Both the position numbers and the translations under genes were made by a program. Of a stretch of 64,000 bases of DNA, positions 22,431-34,737 are shown piece after piece. The notes below the pieces were generated by a model that saw nothing but the letters and a program-made list of their open reading frames with translations, made no database searches and had not been told where the DNA came from. This DNA comes from Tetragonia tetragonoides (lineage: Eukaryota; Streptophyta; Magnoliopsida; Caryophyllales; Aizoaceae): contig CM076144.1 of the NCBI GenBank assembly GCA_038025085.1, forward strand, positions 33,819,501 to 33,883,500, given 5' to 3'. The first letter of the stretch is position 1; each line of letters opens with the position of its first letter.

Positions 22431-25400
22431 TTAACTTAAATGAGAGTTACAAAAATCAGCCGCAACTAAATCAATGACACCCTCAGGACCCCCATCCACC
22501 CAAACTCTAGAGGAAAAAGAGATAGGATTTAAGTGCGCCATATGATGCGCAACTTTGTTCCCCTCTCGCTTTACATGACTCCAAACAACTCTATTAAAAC
22601 AACTAGCTAACCTATAAATGTCCTGCAAAACAAAACCAATAAAAGAACAAGGTTTATCTTTTCTACGAAGACAATTTATTAGACTCAAACAGTCACCTTC
22701 AGCAACTAAACTTCGAGCTCCACTCTGTAAAGCCATTTGAATTCCAAATTTCAATGCATAAGCTTCTGCAACCTCTGTCTCCCATGTCTCTGGTACTTGG
22801 CTACAAGCAACACGAAGTAACTCTCCATCTGCATTACGCACAAGAGCACCTAACCCAATTCCACCACCTTGTAAGAAACCTGCATCAACATTTACCTTCG
22901 TCACCTTGGGTGGGACCTCTCTTGATGCTTGATACGCATCCAGGTAGTCAAAAGCTCCCCTGCATACATCTGTCACAACTACTTCATTACCACCATGTAG
23001 AACTGAATTTCTATCCCTCCATATTGCCCACGTCAGCATCAAGACCCGCTGAAAGGTCGGCTTACGTAGCCTCACTCGTAGCCCATCAATCCAGTCTGCC
23101 ATACTATGATACCCATCGTCCTCACTCACATCGACGATCTTAGCTTCCTCCCAAATACTCGCTGCACGAGGACACCATAGAATAGCATGTAAGTCATCCT
23201 CCAAAAAAGATGGACATCATGGACATGAAGAATCTGCATCAGGAATACGGCAACTCCTGTTACCACGCGAGGGCAAAGCTCCCACACACATACGCCACAC
23301 AAAAATTTTCACCTTTGGAGGTACATTTGAATTCCACACAACTCACCAAGGCTCAACGCTAGGCGAAGAAGATAACCCATGAGCTTCTTCCCGACCATAA
23401 CAGCGAATGAAATAGTAACCAGTACGAGCTGAATAGTGTCCGTCTTTTGCATATGTCCAAGCTAACTAATCACTAGGAAGGTTTGGGCAAAGAGGAATAC
23501 CCAAAACTTCCTCAGCTTCAAACGGTAATATCCATGCCCTCACTGTATCTTCAAGCCAGCACCCTCGTTCTACATCAATTAGATCAGCTACACAACTTCC
23601 ACTTACAGCTGCCACGACCGGGGAAATAACTTTAAAGGATGGGGGCCTGGACATCCAAGCTCCACCCCAAATTTTAATTCTTTTCCCATTCCCTACAATC
23701 CATCTGCAACCCTTTTCGATAACCCAACGAGCACCAAAAATACTCCTCCAAACAAAACTAGGTCTATGACCCAAAGTAGCTTCCATAAACTCATTCCTAG
23801 GGAAATATCATGCTTTAAGTACACGAGCAACAAGTGATTCTGGTTTGGTAAGGATACGCGAGCACTGTTTAGCTAACATAGCATCATTAAACGATTCAAT
23901 AGGATGAAAACCCAGTCTGCCCTCTGTCTTTGGTACACACATTTTTCTCCACGCTATCCAGTGCATTTTCCTTTCCCCATCCTGATTCCCAAACCAAAAG
24001 CGAGCCATCATACTCTGTATGTCCTTGCACAACCCTTTAGGTTGCTTGAATAAACTCATCATGCAGGTAGGAATTGCTTGGCCAGCGACTTTAATAAGAA
24101 CTTCTCTACCTGCAAATGAAAGAATCTGTTGCTTCCACCCTTGGAGTCTTTTCCAAATACGCTCCTTAATTGGTGTAAAAGCTTGAGTTTTTGCCCGTCC
24201 TACAGCCATGGGCATACCCAAATATTTCGAAAATCCATCACCAATCTTCACCCTTAGACCATTCGCTAGCATCTGTTGTTTCTGAACCTCCACATTAGCA
24301 CTAAAAACCACATCTGATTTTTCAAAATTGATTTTTTGGCCCGAAGATTGCTCATACAATTGCAAAACCCGCCTTATTGCTTCAACATCACGCTCATCTG
24401 CTCTACAAAAAATAACACTATCATCTGCAAAAAGGAGGTGAGAAATTTCTGGTGCCCCTCTACACACTTTAACACCTTTCATATTTGTCCTGCCAATCTC
24501 CAGCTCAAGTAGACTTGTAAAAGCTTCAGCACAAATAATAAATAAATATGGCGAGATCGGATCTCCTTGCCTGAGACCCCTTTCAGGTACAAAGCGATCT
24601 GTAGGGCTACCATTCACCAGAACAGAAAAAGACACAGAAGAAATGCACCTCATAATCATCTCCACCCATTCCCCACTGAACCCCATTTTAATCATTATTT
24701 TCTGTAAAAAACACCACTCCACCCTTTCGTATGCCTTACTCATATCTAATTTCACCGTCATCACTCCCTTATCGCCAGACCTAACACTCTTCATGAAATG
24801 AAAAGTTTCAAAAGCAACCAGCGTATTATCAGTTATAAGTCAGCCCGGTGCAAAAGCACTTTGTGAAGGGGAGATAATAACATATAAAACAGATTTCAAC
24901 CTATTAGCTAGCACCTTAATTGCCAATTTATACACCACATTGCACAGACTAATAGGTCGAAACACAGCCATAGAGGTGGGTTTATTGACTTTTGGAATCA
25001 AAACAATATTAGTAGAATTAACAGGGGAACACTTAGAAGCACCCGTAAGAATAGAAATGACATATTCAGCAATATCATCTCCAACAATATGCCAGAATTT
25101 TTGAAAAAAATTAGCATTCATACCATTAGGACCTGGTGCTTTACTCGGATGCATTTGTTTAAGGGCAAAAAACACCTCACCGGGATCAAAAGGCCTTGTG
25201 AGCTCTCGGTTCATAGCTTTCGTTACTTTGGGCTGGATTCCTGCAAGTGCCTGATCAAAAAGAGTGTGGGTTAGAAGAAGTGAAAAGACCCCTAAAATAA
25301 TCCATGGCAACCTTAGAGACCTCCTCATCGCCCTCCACTCTCACACCATCACTCCTATATATTAATACCCTCAATCCAGTTTTTTTTTCCTCCGAGATGT

Positions 25401-26501
25401 ACCTTTCACATGAAACAATTTCGTATTTTTGTCACCATCCTGCAAATACGATATTCTCGAACGTTGCCGCCATAATATTTCTTCTTGCACCAGCAGCTCA
25501 TCAAGTGACTTACACACTTTATTTCTCTCTGTAACAACAACATTGGAAGGGGCACAATTATCCAGAAAAACAAGTATTTTCCTAGCCTCTGCAATTTTAG
25601 TATGGATATTGCCAAACTCCTGTTTATTCCACGCAGCAAGATCATCTGCACACATTTTGATTTTAGCTAAGACCTCTGGTACATTTGCAAGCTCTACCTC
25701 CTTACTCCAAGCATCTTTCACCACTGTTTCACAATTGGGAAAAGTCAACCACAAATTTTCAAACAGAAAATTTTTCTTCCTTCGGCCTCTGAATCTAACC
25801 CGCATGTCCACCAGTTTAATGGGCACGTGATCAGACTTGTCCCTATCCAGATGTTTAATAGTAAGCAGTGGAAATAAATTGATCCATTCAGTATTTGCAA
25901 CTGCTCTATCCAGTCGCTCGAAAACAGCATCAGGAGCTGCCCTCTTATTCCACCATGTCCCCATATTACCTTCGTAGCCTATGTACTTTAGTTCACAGTA
26001 GTCCAAAGCCTCTCTAAATTCAACCATCACACTTTGTTCACGTTCAGGTCCCCCGTCTTTCTCATAACTAAACAGAATTTGGTTAAAATCTCCAATTGCT
26101 AACCAAGGAATACTCGAGTCATTTTTCAAAGATTTCAAAAGCTCCCAAGATAAATACTTGAGCGAAGTTTCCGCCCAGCCATAAAATCCTGTCAATCGCC
26201 AAGGCATATCACCAAACAAACCCCTCACCTCGCAATCTATGTGATGGATTGCAGCTGACAACAAAGTAACCTGAACACTAGCTGTCCACAGAAGAGCAAG
26301 TCCCCCGGACCTTCCTGCGGAATCCACATACAAACCAGTTTAGTCTCCCAACCTCTCAGAAACCATACTCATCTCTTGCCCACTCAGTTTTGTTTCCATA
26401 AGAAAAACCAAGCCGGGCCTCTCCCTATTCAGCAACTTTTTTAAACGCCTAACTGCTCATTGGTTGCCAAGCCCCCGGCAGTTGTAGCTAATACAATTCA
26501 T
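22431..26501 (-). pseudogene. L1 ORF2: endonuclease, reverse transcriptase, RNase H
   Basis: It starts at ATG 26501-26499 with MNCISYNCRGLGNQ, the usual endonuclease start, then a TGA. Another stop lies near 26341, before LYVDSAGRSGGLALLW. Endonuclease: WLAIGDFNQIL and LDRDKSDHVPI. RT: RPISLCNVVYKLAIKVLANR (25328-24840), then QGDPISPYLFIICAEAF and the catalytic LLFADDSVIFC (24794-23808). Next come a zinc-binding region (23786-23466 and on) and, in 23204-22431, a plant-type RNase H (VNVDAGF, AEAYALKFG, AEGDCLSLI, REGNKVAHHMA) with its D, E, D residues. Frames break near 24815, 23800 and 23460-23210. Confidence 0.9.
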
Positions 26502-27691
26502 TGTGCTCGGCGGGGCTGGGTCTCGCCAGCCTCCACTATTGTTGCATCTTGGTTGAGTTGTAACTCCATGGAACCTGAGAGAGCGTTGCTGTCCATTTCT
26601 GGACCCTCTTCATATATGGGAGTATCAAATCCACTCGCCTCAAAATTTTGACCCCCCTGCATACTACCCACAAAATTATCCTCCCGACCTCTTTTCACTC
26701 TTTTTTCACTCACTCCCTCTCCCTCCCCTTTGTCCCCGTCTTTTTTCTTATTCTCCTTCTCATACCCCTTGACAATCTGCTGGACATGTGAACTACTTCC
26801 AAACTGCTCTTTCCTATCCCCTCTGCCACTAAGTTCCATCCCTCCCGCTACCATCCCTTCAAACCTCAGTTTCTGCCTAGCCTTACTCGCCTCCCTCTCA
26901 GCTTTGAAATTTGCTATCATTCTTGCTTTAACCTCTCTATTAGGATCAGGTCTATTACGTGGTCTCTTTGGAGACGCTTTAAGCCACGCACCATAGGGAA
27001 GTTGAGATTCAGGGAGTTCTTCATCATAACTATCACATTGCCTATAAATATGCCCAAACATGCCACAAGAGAAGCAAACATTAGGTAAACGTTCATATCG
27101 AAAGTCTACCCATTTACTTTCACCATTCACCATGATACGCATACCTCGTCGAATCGCTTTGGACAAGGACAAGTCAGCTCTGAACCTTAAAAGTTTCTCC
27201 CACCCAGCGGGGTCTGATTCATCAACCTCTACAAACGTACCCATCATCGATGCCATTGATTTTGCAGTATTCTTGGTTCTTCTTATCAATGGAACATCAT
27301 ATGCTTTTACCGAAAATAGTATGGAATTAAACACAATTTCAGATGGTTGCTCTGTCCCTGTTATCATCTTACGTCACAATGGATGTCCATCAAAAGTCCA
27401 AGGACCCCCTTCTAACACTTGTGCCCTGTCCATCTTGTCCATGAATTGAAAAATAAAATGGTTATTTTCAACTTCTCTCACAATCAAACCTTTCGAGATT
27501 CGCCAGGCCAATTCCATAGTCTTTTTCATAGCTTGAACACTGAAAGCACTTTCAGCTAGGAGCTTACCCACCAAAAAACAAGTCACCTGTTCACCTTTAA
27601 CCTCATCGGGATCATCATCACACACTAAAATCTCCTCTTCCTCCTCTGTTAACCTAAGTCCTCTAATCCTCTGCTATAATTCGGATGCCAT
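26498..27691 (-). pseudogene. L1 ORF1: DUF4283 domain and zinc knuckle
   Basis: The likely start is ATG 27691-27689 (MASEL), stopped at once by TAG at 27676-27674, then readable again. The frame 27625-27374 has the DUF4283-type RNA-binding region (FQFMDKMDRAQVLEGGPWTF); the frame from 27367 continues it and has the CCHC knuckle CFSCGMFGHIYRQC, then a basic, Lys-rich tail. There is a frameshift near 27370. Such proteins package the LINE RNA. The stop TGA (26500-26498) overlaps the ORF2 start as ATGA. Confidence 0.88.
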
Positions 27692-27982
27692 GGATTACTA
27701 GAGAAATTCTAACCCTAATCTAAGCACTTGAAGGAATAGAACCCTAATAAGAAAGATCAGCCAAGAGAAACTCATGCTGAAAAAAATAACCAAAGAGAAG
27801 CAATCCCGTGGAGAATACAGGAAAAAAAAAAAAACAATTGAATAAGCAAATTAAGCCCTACAAACCAGTAATGATGGAGGGAAAATACTCTACGGCCAAA
27901 ACCTAGGACCGAGAGACGCGAGACGGAGTCGCTGTTCGCTTCTTTTGTCGCTAGAGCCTTTTTAGTTGAACACCACAAAAGC

Positions 27983-28800
27983 TGTTTTTTGAATAGAATT
28001 TTGAAACCAAAATTTCAAAATAAGAATAAAACCGTGAAAAATGGACACTTATAATTTAGAAAAAATGTCCAGGAATTATAATAGGACCTATCCCCAAAAG
28101 AATAAATAAATAATACATATGTCATTGTAAAAAAAAAGGGTAAAAACTTGTATCGGGCGACCTCAAGGTGATACTTGACAGCCTCATAAAGGACCTTTTG
28201 AAAGAAATAAGAATGGAAAATGCTAAAGAAAGTGTGCCTGACAAATTGAGTGGACTAACTTGGTATGAAAAATAAAAGCCATATTGATTTGAGCAACAAA
28301 AATGATCCTGTAAATGGTAAAGAAAACATGAAGTAATAAAGAATGGTGCAAACTACCAGGAAAAAAAGAAATAGTTCAAAATGGACTTGCTGTTTTTTTA
28401 ATAGAATTTTGAAACCAAAATTTAAAAATAAGATTAAAACTGTGAAAAATGGACACTTACTATTTAGAAAAAATGTCCAGGAATTATAATAGGACCTATA
28501 CCCAAAAGAATAAATAAATAATACATATGTCATTGTAAAAAAAAAGGGTAAAAACTTGTATCGGACGACCTCAAGGTGATATTTGGCAGCCTTATAAAAG
28601 ACCTTTTAAAAAAAATAAGAATAGAAAATGCTAAAGAAAGTGTGGCTGACAAATTGAGTGGACTAACTTGGTATGAAAAATAAAAGCCATATTGATTTGA
28701 GCAACAAAAATAATCCTATAAATGGTAAAGAAAACATGAAGTAATAAAGAATGGTGCAAACTACCAGGAAAAAAAGAAATAGTTCAAAATGGACTTGCTG
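27983..28800. repeat. Direct tandem duplication, period 408 bp
   Basis: 27983-28390 and 28391-28798 are near identical, each starting TGTTTTTT(G/T)AATAGAATTTTG and ending before GACTTGCTG. Differences are few substitutions (for example TCGGGCGACC versus TCGGACGACC). The second LINE inserted right at the start of the first unit. No coding potential. Confidence 0.9.
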
Positions 28801-28974
28801 GGATTCTAAACACAGAGCACCGAATGATGAGAGGACCTACAAAGAAGCTTAACCAATTGCGCAGCTCATGACTCATGTTTAAGAAGTAGAGATAAATTAT
28901 TTAACAATTTTCTGAGTCATTGGGGGGGGGACCACGGCCTCCATAGCCCCCTTGTCTCCGCCTATGAAAAAAAG

Positions 28975-29498
28975 CATGCATGAATCCAAAATTTTACTTT
29001 ATTCGTTTCAAAATCTCCTCTGTATTTGATTTTTTATGGTCTCGAAAATGACATTTTGACTCGGAGGATTTTTTTGTTTGCTACAGGACATTTTAGTCTC
29101 TATTTAATTACTTCAAAATTGAAGATAGAACTTGAAGTAGCTAGTTTGCGGCTTCAGTTCATTTGTGTTGTAATATTGCGAATCTTATTTTTCATGAGGC
29201 AGTGTACAATGTCGGAAGTTGTGCGTTTATCGAGGTTACGTCAGAGTCTTCCGCAAAGAGTTTGTGATATGGAAAACAACGATAAAAAGGAAGTCGTCCG
29301 AAATTGTCATATCTCAAGTACTTAATAGTCTTTCAATTAGAATATTTTCTGATGTTTTAGATCCGTTTATTGTTGAATTTTATATGGTTTGTAAATGCGG
29401 TATGGGCTATCATTAGTGCAATTTCTATTTTTTTCCTAAAAAACAAGAAGATAATACACACATGAGAATTTGGGGATTTGGGGTTAAGTTTGTACGTT
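28975..29498. other. Intergenic, nothing recognised
   Basis: Between two hAT-type elements. The ORF of 99 residues at 29026-29325 has no recognisable motif and no supporting context. Confidence 0.55.
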
Positions 29499-30499
29499 GT
29501 AGGTACTAGGGGTGTAAGAGAGCCGAGCCGGCTCGGCGAGCCCTCGAGCTCAACTCGGTCAAAGCTCGGCTCGGGCTCGGTTTGACCTGAGCCCGAGCCG
29601 AGCCCTAGCCTTTGCCAACTCGGCTCGGATGGCTCGTATGGCTCGGAATTTTTTTTTTTTTTTAAATGTTGGGCCTGGGCGCAAAACTACTACGTGACTC
29701 TATAGCCTATATATATACAGGATTGTAAATTGTTTAGGGTTTGCTCCTTATTTTATTAACCTAGGCACATTCTGACAGTTACAGATTAGCTTTGTCGTTC
29801 TCTACTTCTCTCAATTTTCAAACCCTTCCCAAGTTCTCACTCCAGATACCATTCACGAATCACGAGTCCTGATCTTCAATCACCAAGCCACTCCATACCT
29901 CTTTGCTGCCTCAGGTTAGTCATAATTTTTTTGTTGTTTGATTTTTTGGTGTGATACTACTGTATGTATTTGCTTGCTTTTTTGGTATGATATGTAATTC
30001 TCTTTGCTCCTTGGGATTGGTATAACATTAATTTAAGTTGAAATATGTCTAGTTCTGTGTTGGTAATGTAACTTTTAATTGATAATCATTAAGCCAAAAA
30101 TTACAAGAGACAAACTGATAAATTTAGTTCCTTTTATGCATGATACTTCAAACTTCACAATACTGACAATAGCATATATGTATGTTACGTTTGTTTTTTT
30201 GGTTTTTTGTCTTTTTCTTTCTCATTGTTATATATTATAAAGTAGTCTTATATCCTTCTTCCAATGCAATCTAGTCACCTTATTATATTCTTTAATTGAT
30301 TGCATGTGAAGCTATATTGTATATAAAATAACTTGTTTGAGTAGGGCAGTGGTTACTTGATAGTAATTGGCATGGGTACTTGTGAATTGTGACGACAATG
30401 TTAGGTTTATCAAATTTTCTGTTGTTGTCTTCATGTAGTTATAATGAGTATTAAATATTTCTTTATTTGATTGAAAATGTTAGGTTATATTGCAAAATA

Positions 30500-32764
30500 A
30501 TGGCTACCGTGTCACCTATTGATTTAGATCCAGAAATTCCACTTGTTCAACAAGATGATGATTTGATTATAGAAAACGAAGAGGAATCTAGTGATAATGA
30601 AGATTTTGAAGTTGAAGAAACGCATGATGAAGGTGATTTGGATCCATTCCAAACAAGGAATAAAAAAGAGCTAAATGTTGGCAAGACCTAGACGAACCAG
30701 TGGTTTTGCCGAATGCTGAGCGGAAAACAAAATGTAAACATTGTGGCACTTTCCTTTCCGCAAAGTTAAATGGACCCACAAGTCATCTGACACGACATAT
30801 TCAGCGTTGTCCCAAACAACAAATAGCCATGTTACGCCAACAAAAGCTAAACTTTTTGCCAGTTGATTCATTTGGAGTAGATCCTTCTCATCAAGTGCTT
30901 CATGATGGTAAGTTTGACATGTTAAGGATGAGAGAGGCCGCTGCCCATTGGATACTTATGCATGAGCACCCGTTTTCAATATTAGAGGAGGAAGGCTTTA
31001 ACCTTATGATGAAGAGGGAAAATCCCGATTGGTCGAAAGTATCCCGTCAAACTGGAAAAGTTGATTGTGTTAAAGTCTGTGAGCAAGAAAAGAAGAAACT
31101 CAAGACACTTTTGGGAAAACTTGATAAAATTTGCTTGACTACAGACTTATGGCAATCAAGTCCTCAAAAGATGGAGTACATGGTTATCACAGGCATTTTG
31201 TTGATTCTAAGTGGAAGTTGCAAAAGCGTGTTCTAAACTTCTTTCACTTACCTCCTCCTCGACGAGGTATTGATTTAGCTAGTGCTATGTACAAATGTTT
31301 ACAAGAGTGGGGCATTGAGAACAAGGTAATTTAGGTATTTTTATATTATAATTTTTCTGGGCTTACTTATCATATGGTATTCTAATTTTACTTAATTAAA
31401 TGGTTGTAGGTGTCTACTATTTCTGTTGACAATGCATCCGCAAATGATGCTTGCATAAGGAGTTTGAAAAGCACATTCTCAAAGACAAATAGGTTGGTGT
31501 GTGGTGGTAAACTTTTTCATGTTCGATGCTCTGCTCACATTTTGAACATTATGGTTCGCTTTGGTCTTGATTCCATAACTAAAATTATTGAAAAGGTCCA
31601 TGATAGTGTTGATTATATAAGGACAAGCGAAGCAAGGCTAAAAATGTTTTCAGAAGTTGTTCAGGAATTGCAATTGCCACATAGAAAGTTAGTGCTTGAA
31701 AATAAGACTAGGTGGAATTCGACTTATGACATGTTGGTGACTGCGTACAAGTTTAGGGAGGCATTCCCTTCTTATGCAGAACGTGATGGACACTATACTT
31801 CTTGTCCTAGTGAGAATGATTGGAAGCAGGTTGTTAAAGTATGTGAAGTTCTTAAACATTTTAAAAGTGTCACAAATATTATTTTAGGTTCGGATTATCC
31901 TACTTCTAACCTATTTCTCGCTGAGGTTTATAGAATAAAATTGGTGTTGGAGAAAGATTATGATAATGAAGAAAAGTGGATGAAAACAATGATTAATAAT
32001 ATGAAAGAGAGATTTGATAAGTATTGGGGTGAGTGCAATTTGTTGATGGCTATGGGTGTTGTGTTAGATCCTAGATGCAAATTGGGTGGACTTGAGTTTG
32101 TATATAGTAAGATGTTTTCTTCCTTTGAATGTAAAGAAAAAGTTGTCCAAGTTAGAGCATCTTTAAATGAGCTTTTCAGTGAGTATGTCAATGTATATAA
32201 TGTTGTTAATCTTGATGGAGGAGATGATGTGATTGCTAATGGCAGTGGTAGTAGTAATACTAGTATTGACGTGGATGATGATGTTGGTTGGCATGAGGTT
32301 TTCAATCATTTGAGAAACACTTCTACCCAACAAGGTCAAAAGTCTGAGTTGGATATTTATCTTGATGAAGGGTGTTATATTTCTGAGGGCGATTCAACAT
32401 CATTTGATGCTTTGAAATGGTGGAGTGTGAATAATTTAAAGTTTCGTGTGTTGTCTTCCATGTCACGTGATATTTTAGCGGTCCCAATTACTACAGTTGC
32501 TTCGGAGGCAACTTTCAGTGCAGGGGGTAGGGTCATTGATTCATATCGTTCTTCACTAGCTCCAAAGACCGTTCAAGTATTACTTTGTGGTGGAGACTGG
32601 TGTCGTGTTCTCCATGGGGTTAAGAAGAAAATGAAGGTAATTCTTTTAAAATTTTTTGGTTATAGCATACTAAACCTTAAATACTAAATCTTCATTTTTT
32701 TTATATTTATGTCTTATAGGTTACCAAGGAGGAACAAATCGAGGAGATCAATCTACCTAAATGA
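30500..32764 (+). pseudogene. hAT transposase, frameshifted
   Basis: The start ATG 30500 gives MATVSPIDLDPEIPL and an acidic N-terminus. A frame change near 30670-30690 leads to a BED zinc finger (CKHCGTFLSAK ... HLTRHIQRC). A one-base loss near 31190 shifts the frame within the catalytic region after CLTTDLWQSS. Intron 31326-31409 (AAG|GTAATT ... TTGTAG) joins to VDNASANDACIRSL. The large exon 31410-32636 holds the RNase H-like domain, its inserted helical region and the C-terminal hAT dimerisation motif (WWSVNNLKF, AVPITTVASEATFSAGGRV). A second intron, 32637-32719, leads to a 14-codon last exon ending TGA at 32762-32764. Only two small indels separate it from an open frame. Confidence 0.88.
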
Positions 32765-33386
32765 AGCAGGAAGCTTTTTGGATGATGCTAAAGATCAAGA
32801 GGGGATATGTTAGCTTGTTTTTTTGTTTATGATAATATGGTTTTATTACAGCTTACAAGTTACAAGTCAATTGGACTTTGTTTTTGTAGGGGTTTTTTTT
32901 TTCTAGCTCGTTTATTTATCATTTGGATTTTGTTCCTTCTTTGAAAAGCACCACTAAATACTATTGTCAAACTTTGTACGGCAGTGTATGCTTCCTCCCT
33001 TCTCAATTTTGTTATTAAATCTAGCATTGGTCATTTGCACTAAGTGCAAGTAGTGGGCACGATATACAGGATTAGGATAAGGAATTTATAAATATTAAAT
33101 TCTTTTTTTTTTTTTTTTTTTTGTGCTTAAAAAACTTAAGAAATCAGTAATTTACGTATTCATTATTAGAGTAATCAAGATTATGTATTAATGTAAAAAA
33201 AAAAATAAAATTCCGAGCCAAGCCCGAGCCGAGCTCCGAGCCGAGCTTATTCCACCGAGCCCGAGCCCGAGCTCAGCTCTAAAAAGCTCGGCGAGCTTCG
33301 AACCGAGCTCGAGCCAGGGTCAGTAATGACCGAGCCGAGCTCGAGCCAGGGCGGCTCGGGCTCGACTCGGCTCGGTTACACCCCTA
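32765..33386. other. 3' UTR and subterminal repeats of the hAT element
   Basis: No ORF. It includes a T run at 33103-33122 and, from 33215, the CGAGCC-rich subterminal block ending in the inverted repeat. Confidence 0.8.
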
Positions 33387-33529
33387 GTAGGTACTACAAG
33401 TTCATTAATTGTATTTTTTTTTTCTTTTTTTAACTAATGAGAATGCACTAAGAGAAACCCCAAGCAACAAATAGATCAATATTATTCAATTCTGAAATAA
33501 GATGTTATTGTCGTTTCGGAAAGTAACTT

Positions 33530-34330
33530 TAAGATTTTATTACTTCTAAAGAAAGATATACAATCAAAATATAGTTCCTCTTGAAAACTAGAAGACTCTC
33601 ATCAGTAGCACCTAGGAAAACCTAACAGATGGGCAACTATAATGACATCATAGCTCACACTTAACATACTTTTTAGGAGGGTTTTTGAGCATAAGTTATG
33701 TCTGCTGGTCATGTACATACATAATAGCCAGTGGTAACAACAAAAGCTTAGCTATCCACACAGAAACTCATCATTCAACCTAGCAAAAGAAATTAAAACT
33801 AGATAGGAAGAACTCTCTGACCTTCTTCTCTTTTACGCACAGCTGCTGCTCTAGCATGCAGATTGAAGATAATTTGCCTCATTATACTACAAATCCCGTT
33901 CTGCACTGTCAGATCGATTCTGATCAAATTCCTCACTTGCCAAGTGAAGTAGATCACGACGGGAACACAAGCACACATTGCTTTATTTCTCGCTTGCCTG
34001 CGCTTTTGAATCTTAAACGAATCTGTGTGTACACCCCTGGCCACTGCCACTAGATAGGGGTTACTTTCATCCATAAAAAGACTCGAGCCCATATTATCTA
34101 GAACACAAAGTCAGCTGGCACTCAAAGAAAAAATGCTGGGATGTTTCCTCATGTTTACAAAAGGGAACATATGCTTGGTCCCTTTATACCCATTTTAAAT
34201 AGGTTTTTCCATATAGGCAGTCTACCCTGTATACAAAACGATAAAATGAATTCTCATCTAGGCAATTCAAGATGGTTTCACAAGTTTTGCCCAAGGCTTC
34301 TTATGCTGTTCAGGTACGTGCTTGTATGCA
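33530..34330 (-). pseudogene. L1 LINE 3' fragment (third)
   Basis: On the minus strand the frame 34092-33799 resembles the tail of the LINE at 20626 (RRQARNKAMCACVPVVIYFTW). Upstream, 34330-34095 reads as the zinc-binding-in-RT domain with a Cys/His pattern (FCKHEETSQHFFFECQL). The 3' end AAGTAATAAAATCTT (33550-33536) matches that of the first LINE. I found no clear target duplication or 5' limit. Confidence 0.7.
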
Positions 34331-34340
34331 TGCTTATCTT

Positions 34341-34370
34341 ACCTTGGACCTTGGACCTTGGACCTTGGAC
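34341..34370. repeat. Four tandem copies of ACCTTGG
   Basis: Perfect 7-bp repeats next to the LINE tail. No known role. Confidence 0.95.
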
Positions 34371-34737
34371 AATTGTATACAAAAAAATTTCATTTCTCCC
34401 TAAAAAGAAAAGTTTTCGTTAATCATTTGTGCACTCAAGTCACCTGTCGCACTACAACACTTCTACATTAATGTCTTTGAAATCTTGCAGCTCAGCAAGA
34501 CTTCAACAATTTCTTTCATCGCTTTACAACCTCCTCAATCCGCAAAACACCGTAAAGACATCATCAACCTTATAATGTTCTTATATATTAGTACAATTAA
34601 CCATGAACTTTTTGTGGGCAATATAATGCTCTATGTTCTTTTGAATTAAGGAATTGCTTACAAGTAGGTATGTCAAAAAGGGGTGTGCTCCCTTTATTCC
34701 ACTTGAGGATGGTGCAAGTTTTTGTTAAATATATAGG
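34371..34737. other. Intergenic, nothing recognised
   Basis: AT-rich sequence between the LINE fragment and the next hAT-type element; no ORF or repeat pair seen. Confidence 0.55.

Larger units (their letters stand above)
22398..27974 (-). mobile_element. L1-type LINE, near full length (second)
   Basis: It is flanked by a 9-bp duplication ACAAAAGCT (22389-22397 and 27975-27983). A poly(A) tail lies at its left end (T run, about 22398-22411). From right to left on the minus strand it has a 5' UTR of about 280 bp, ORF1, ORF2 and a short 3' UTR. At 5.6 kb it has the size of an intact plant L1, but both ORFs carry stops and shifts. Confidence 0.92.
20534..28966. mobile_element. Old non-autonomous hAT-type element, split by two LINE insertions
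   Basis: The left end CAGTGGCGGAGTCAG and right end TTGTCTCCGCCTATG form imperfect terminal inverted repeats of the common plant CAGTGGCGGA type. Flanking 8-mers are AAAAAAAT (20526-20533) and AAAAAAAG (28967-28974), consistent with an 8-bp hAT duplication with one change. Removing the LINEs leaves about 1.1 kb, including the 408-bp tandem duplication. A G run and CCACGGCCTCCATAGCCCCC near the right end also fit this family. No transposase of its own was seen. Confidence 0.6.
29507..33386 (+). mobile_element. hAT transposon (Ac/Tam3-type), 3.9 kb
   Basis: Terminal inverted repeats are TAGGGGTGTAA and TTACACCCCTA. An exact 8-bp duplication GTAGGTAC lies at 29499-29506 and 33387-33394. The 200 bp inside each end are packed with CGAGCC/GGCTCG motifs in both orientations, likely transposase-binding subterminal repeats. 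A probable non-coding first exon ends at the donor CAG|GTTAGT (29914) with a possible acceptor TTAG at 30483. Exact duplications and high ORF retention suggest a fairly recent insertion. Confidence 0.95.

Noticed and set aside
22431..23204. RNase H-like ORF as a separate host gene
   Set aside because: It is continuous with the L1 ORF2 and lies inside the LINE target duplications; plant L1s often end in such a domain.
29026..29325. 99-residue ORF between two hAT-type elements
   Set aside because: No motif, no homologous frame elsewhere in the window, overlapping a second short frame.
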